A program made the translations under genes and the position numbers. The notes beneath the pieces are model-generated. The model ran no database searches. It was not told the origin of the DNA and saw nothing but the letters and a program-made list of their open reading frames with translations. Shown piece after piece: positions 5,136 to 5,494 of a stretch of 5,494 nucleotides of DNA. Numbering within the stretch: the stretch's first letter is position 1; each line of letters starts with the position of its first letter. Origin of the DNA: Opitutia bacterium (GTDB lineage Bacteria > Verrucomicrobiota > Verrucomicrobiia > Opitutales > Opitutaceae); NCBI GenBank assembly GCA_025351035.1, contig JANXWT010000145.1:1-5494 (forward strand), in the 5' to 3' direction.

Positions 5136-5494
5136 ATGGCAAGAATTTTCCGCAGACCCCGCCACCTTCATCCTGTGGCCGAACTCAATATCACCAACAT
5201 GGTGGACCTAGGCTTCACGCTGCTGATCATCTTTATGATCAGCACGCCACTGATCCAGAAGGAGCAGACCATCCCGGTGAACCTGCCCGGCGAATCAAAG
5301 AAAGAGCAGGCGCAGCCGCCGGCGGACACGGATTTTCAGGCCGTGGCCATCGACCGCGCCGGAAATTTCTATTTCGGTTCCAAGCGCGTCTCTTTCTCCG
5401 AGCTTTCGAGCAACCTTGGCGCGATGGCGGCCAGAGCCAAACCGCCGGTCATCCGGACGCGGTCGCCGGGGAGCCCGATGACGCGCTTGATGAA
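5136..5494 (+). CDS. ExbD/TolR-family biopolymer transport protein, 5' part (3' end outside window)
   Basis: About 119 codons are visible before the right edge; full-length members have about 130-150 residues, so only a short tail is missing. The protein starts with a basic cytoplasmic segment (MARIFRRPRHLHP), then LNITNMVDLGFTLLIIFMIS, a single membrane helix of roughly residues 22-40. Asp24 in NMVD occupies the position of the essential membrane aspartate of ExbD (Asp25) and TolR (Asp23) that carries protons. TPLIQKEQTIPVNLP follows, matching the family's post-helix motif, and then a proline/glutamine-rich linker (EQAQPPAD) and the periplasmic domain (AIDRAGNFYFGSKRVSFSEL). The partner channel gene ends 9 bp upstream, and a good Shine-Dalgarno site sets the start. 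TolR or ExbD cannot be distinguished without downstream genes. The last dozen visible residues fit the family pattern less well. Confidence 0.9.
   Translation, partial: MARIFRRPRHLHPVAELNITNMVDLGFTLLIIFMISTPLIQKEQTIPVNLPGESKKEQAQPPADTDFQAVAIDRAGNFYFGSKRVSFSELSSNLGAMAARAKPPVIRTRSPGSPMTRLM

Noticed and set aside
4764..5171. 135-codon minus-strand ORF antisense to the proton-channel gene
   Set aside because: His/Asp/Arg-rich shadow of a membrane-protein gene; no supporting signal.
1..5494. CRISPR arrays, tRNA or rRNA genes, insertion sequences, phage or defence genes
   Set aside because: Reading both strands I found no regularly spaced direct repeats, no transposase or terminal inverted repeats, no structured RNA signature, and nearly all bases are accounted for by six genes of core function.

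Overview
The window is GC-rich, densely coded bacterial chromosome carrying six protein genes, mostly housekeeping. Gene order, the mix of genes with and without a Shine-Dalgarno site, and a CGCAAAG-type intergenic repeat that I recall from environmental Verrucomicrobiota, Planctomycetota and Proteobacteria genomes make a Verrucomicrobiota member (Opitutaceae-like) my best guess. That assignment is an inference from impression and could not be tested here.

Layout, left to right: (1) the first 595 codons of mutS on the minus strand, cut by the left edge before its ATPase domain; (2) an 87-bp divergent spacer holding a short degenerate repeat; (3) an alpha/beta hydrolase of the YbfF/ABHD11 type on the plus strand; (4) an 11-bp tail-to-tail overlap with holB (DNA polymerase III delta' subunit) on the minus strand; (5) tmk (thymidylate kinase), upstream of holB on the same strand and separated by 49 bp, probably one operon; (6) a divergent spacer of about 119 bp; (7) a TolQ/ExbB proton-channel gene followed 9 bp later by an ExbD/TolR gene, cut by the right edge. 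No stretch longer than 300 bases lacks a gene.

How the genes relate: mutS (mismatch repair), holB (clamp loader) and tmk (dTTP synthesis) all serve DNA replication and its fidelity, and tmk-holB is a common bacterial pairing. The two membrane genes form the stator pair of a proton-motive-force-driven envelope machine (Ton or Tol type); the energy transducer (TonB or TolA) would be expected downstream, outside the window. The hydrolase has no evident functional link to its neighbours.

I see no undescribed multi-gene system. The most useful second looks are the repeat between mutS and the hydrolase, a shared C-rich TCCC tract just before the four starts that lack a Shine-Dalgarno site, and a delta' subunit with none of the usual zinc-module cysteines. 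Two real genes, mutS and the ExbD/TolR gene, run off the window edges, so they are easily missed by ORF calling that needs both a start and a stop; long antisense ORFs over mutS are artefacts.
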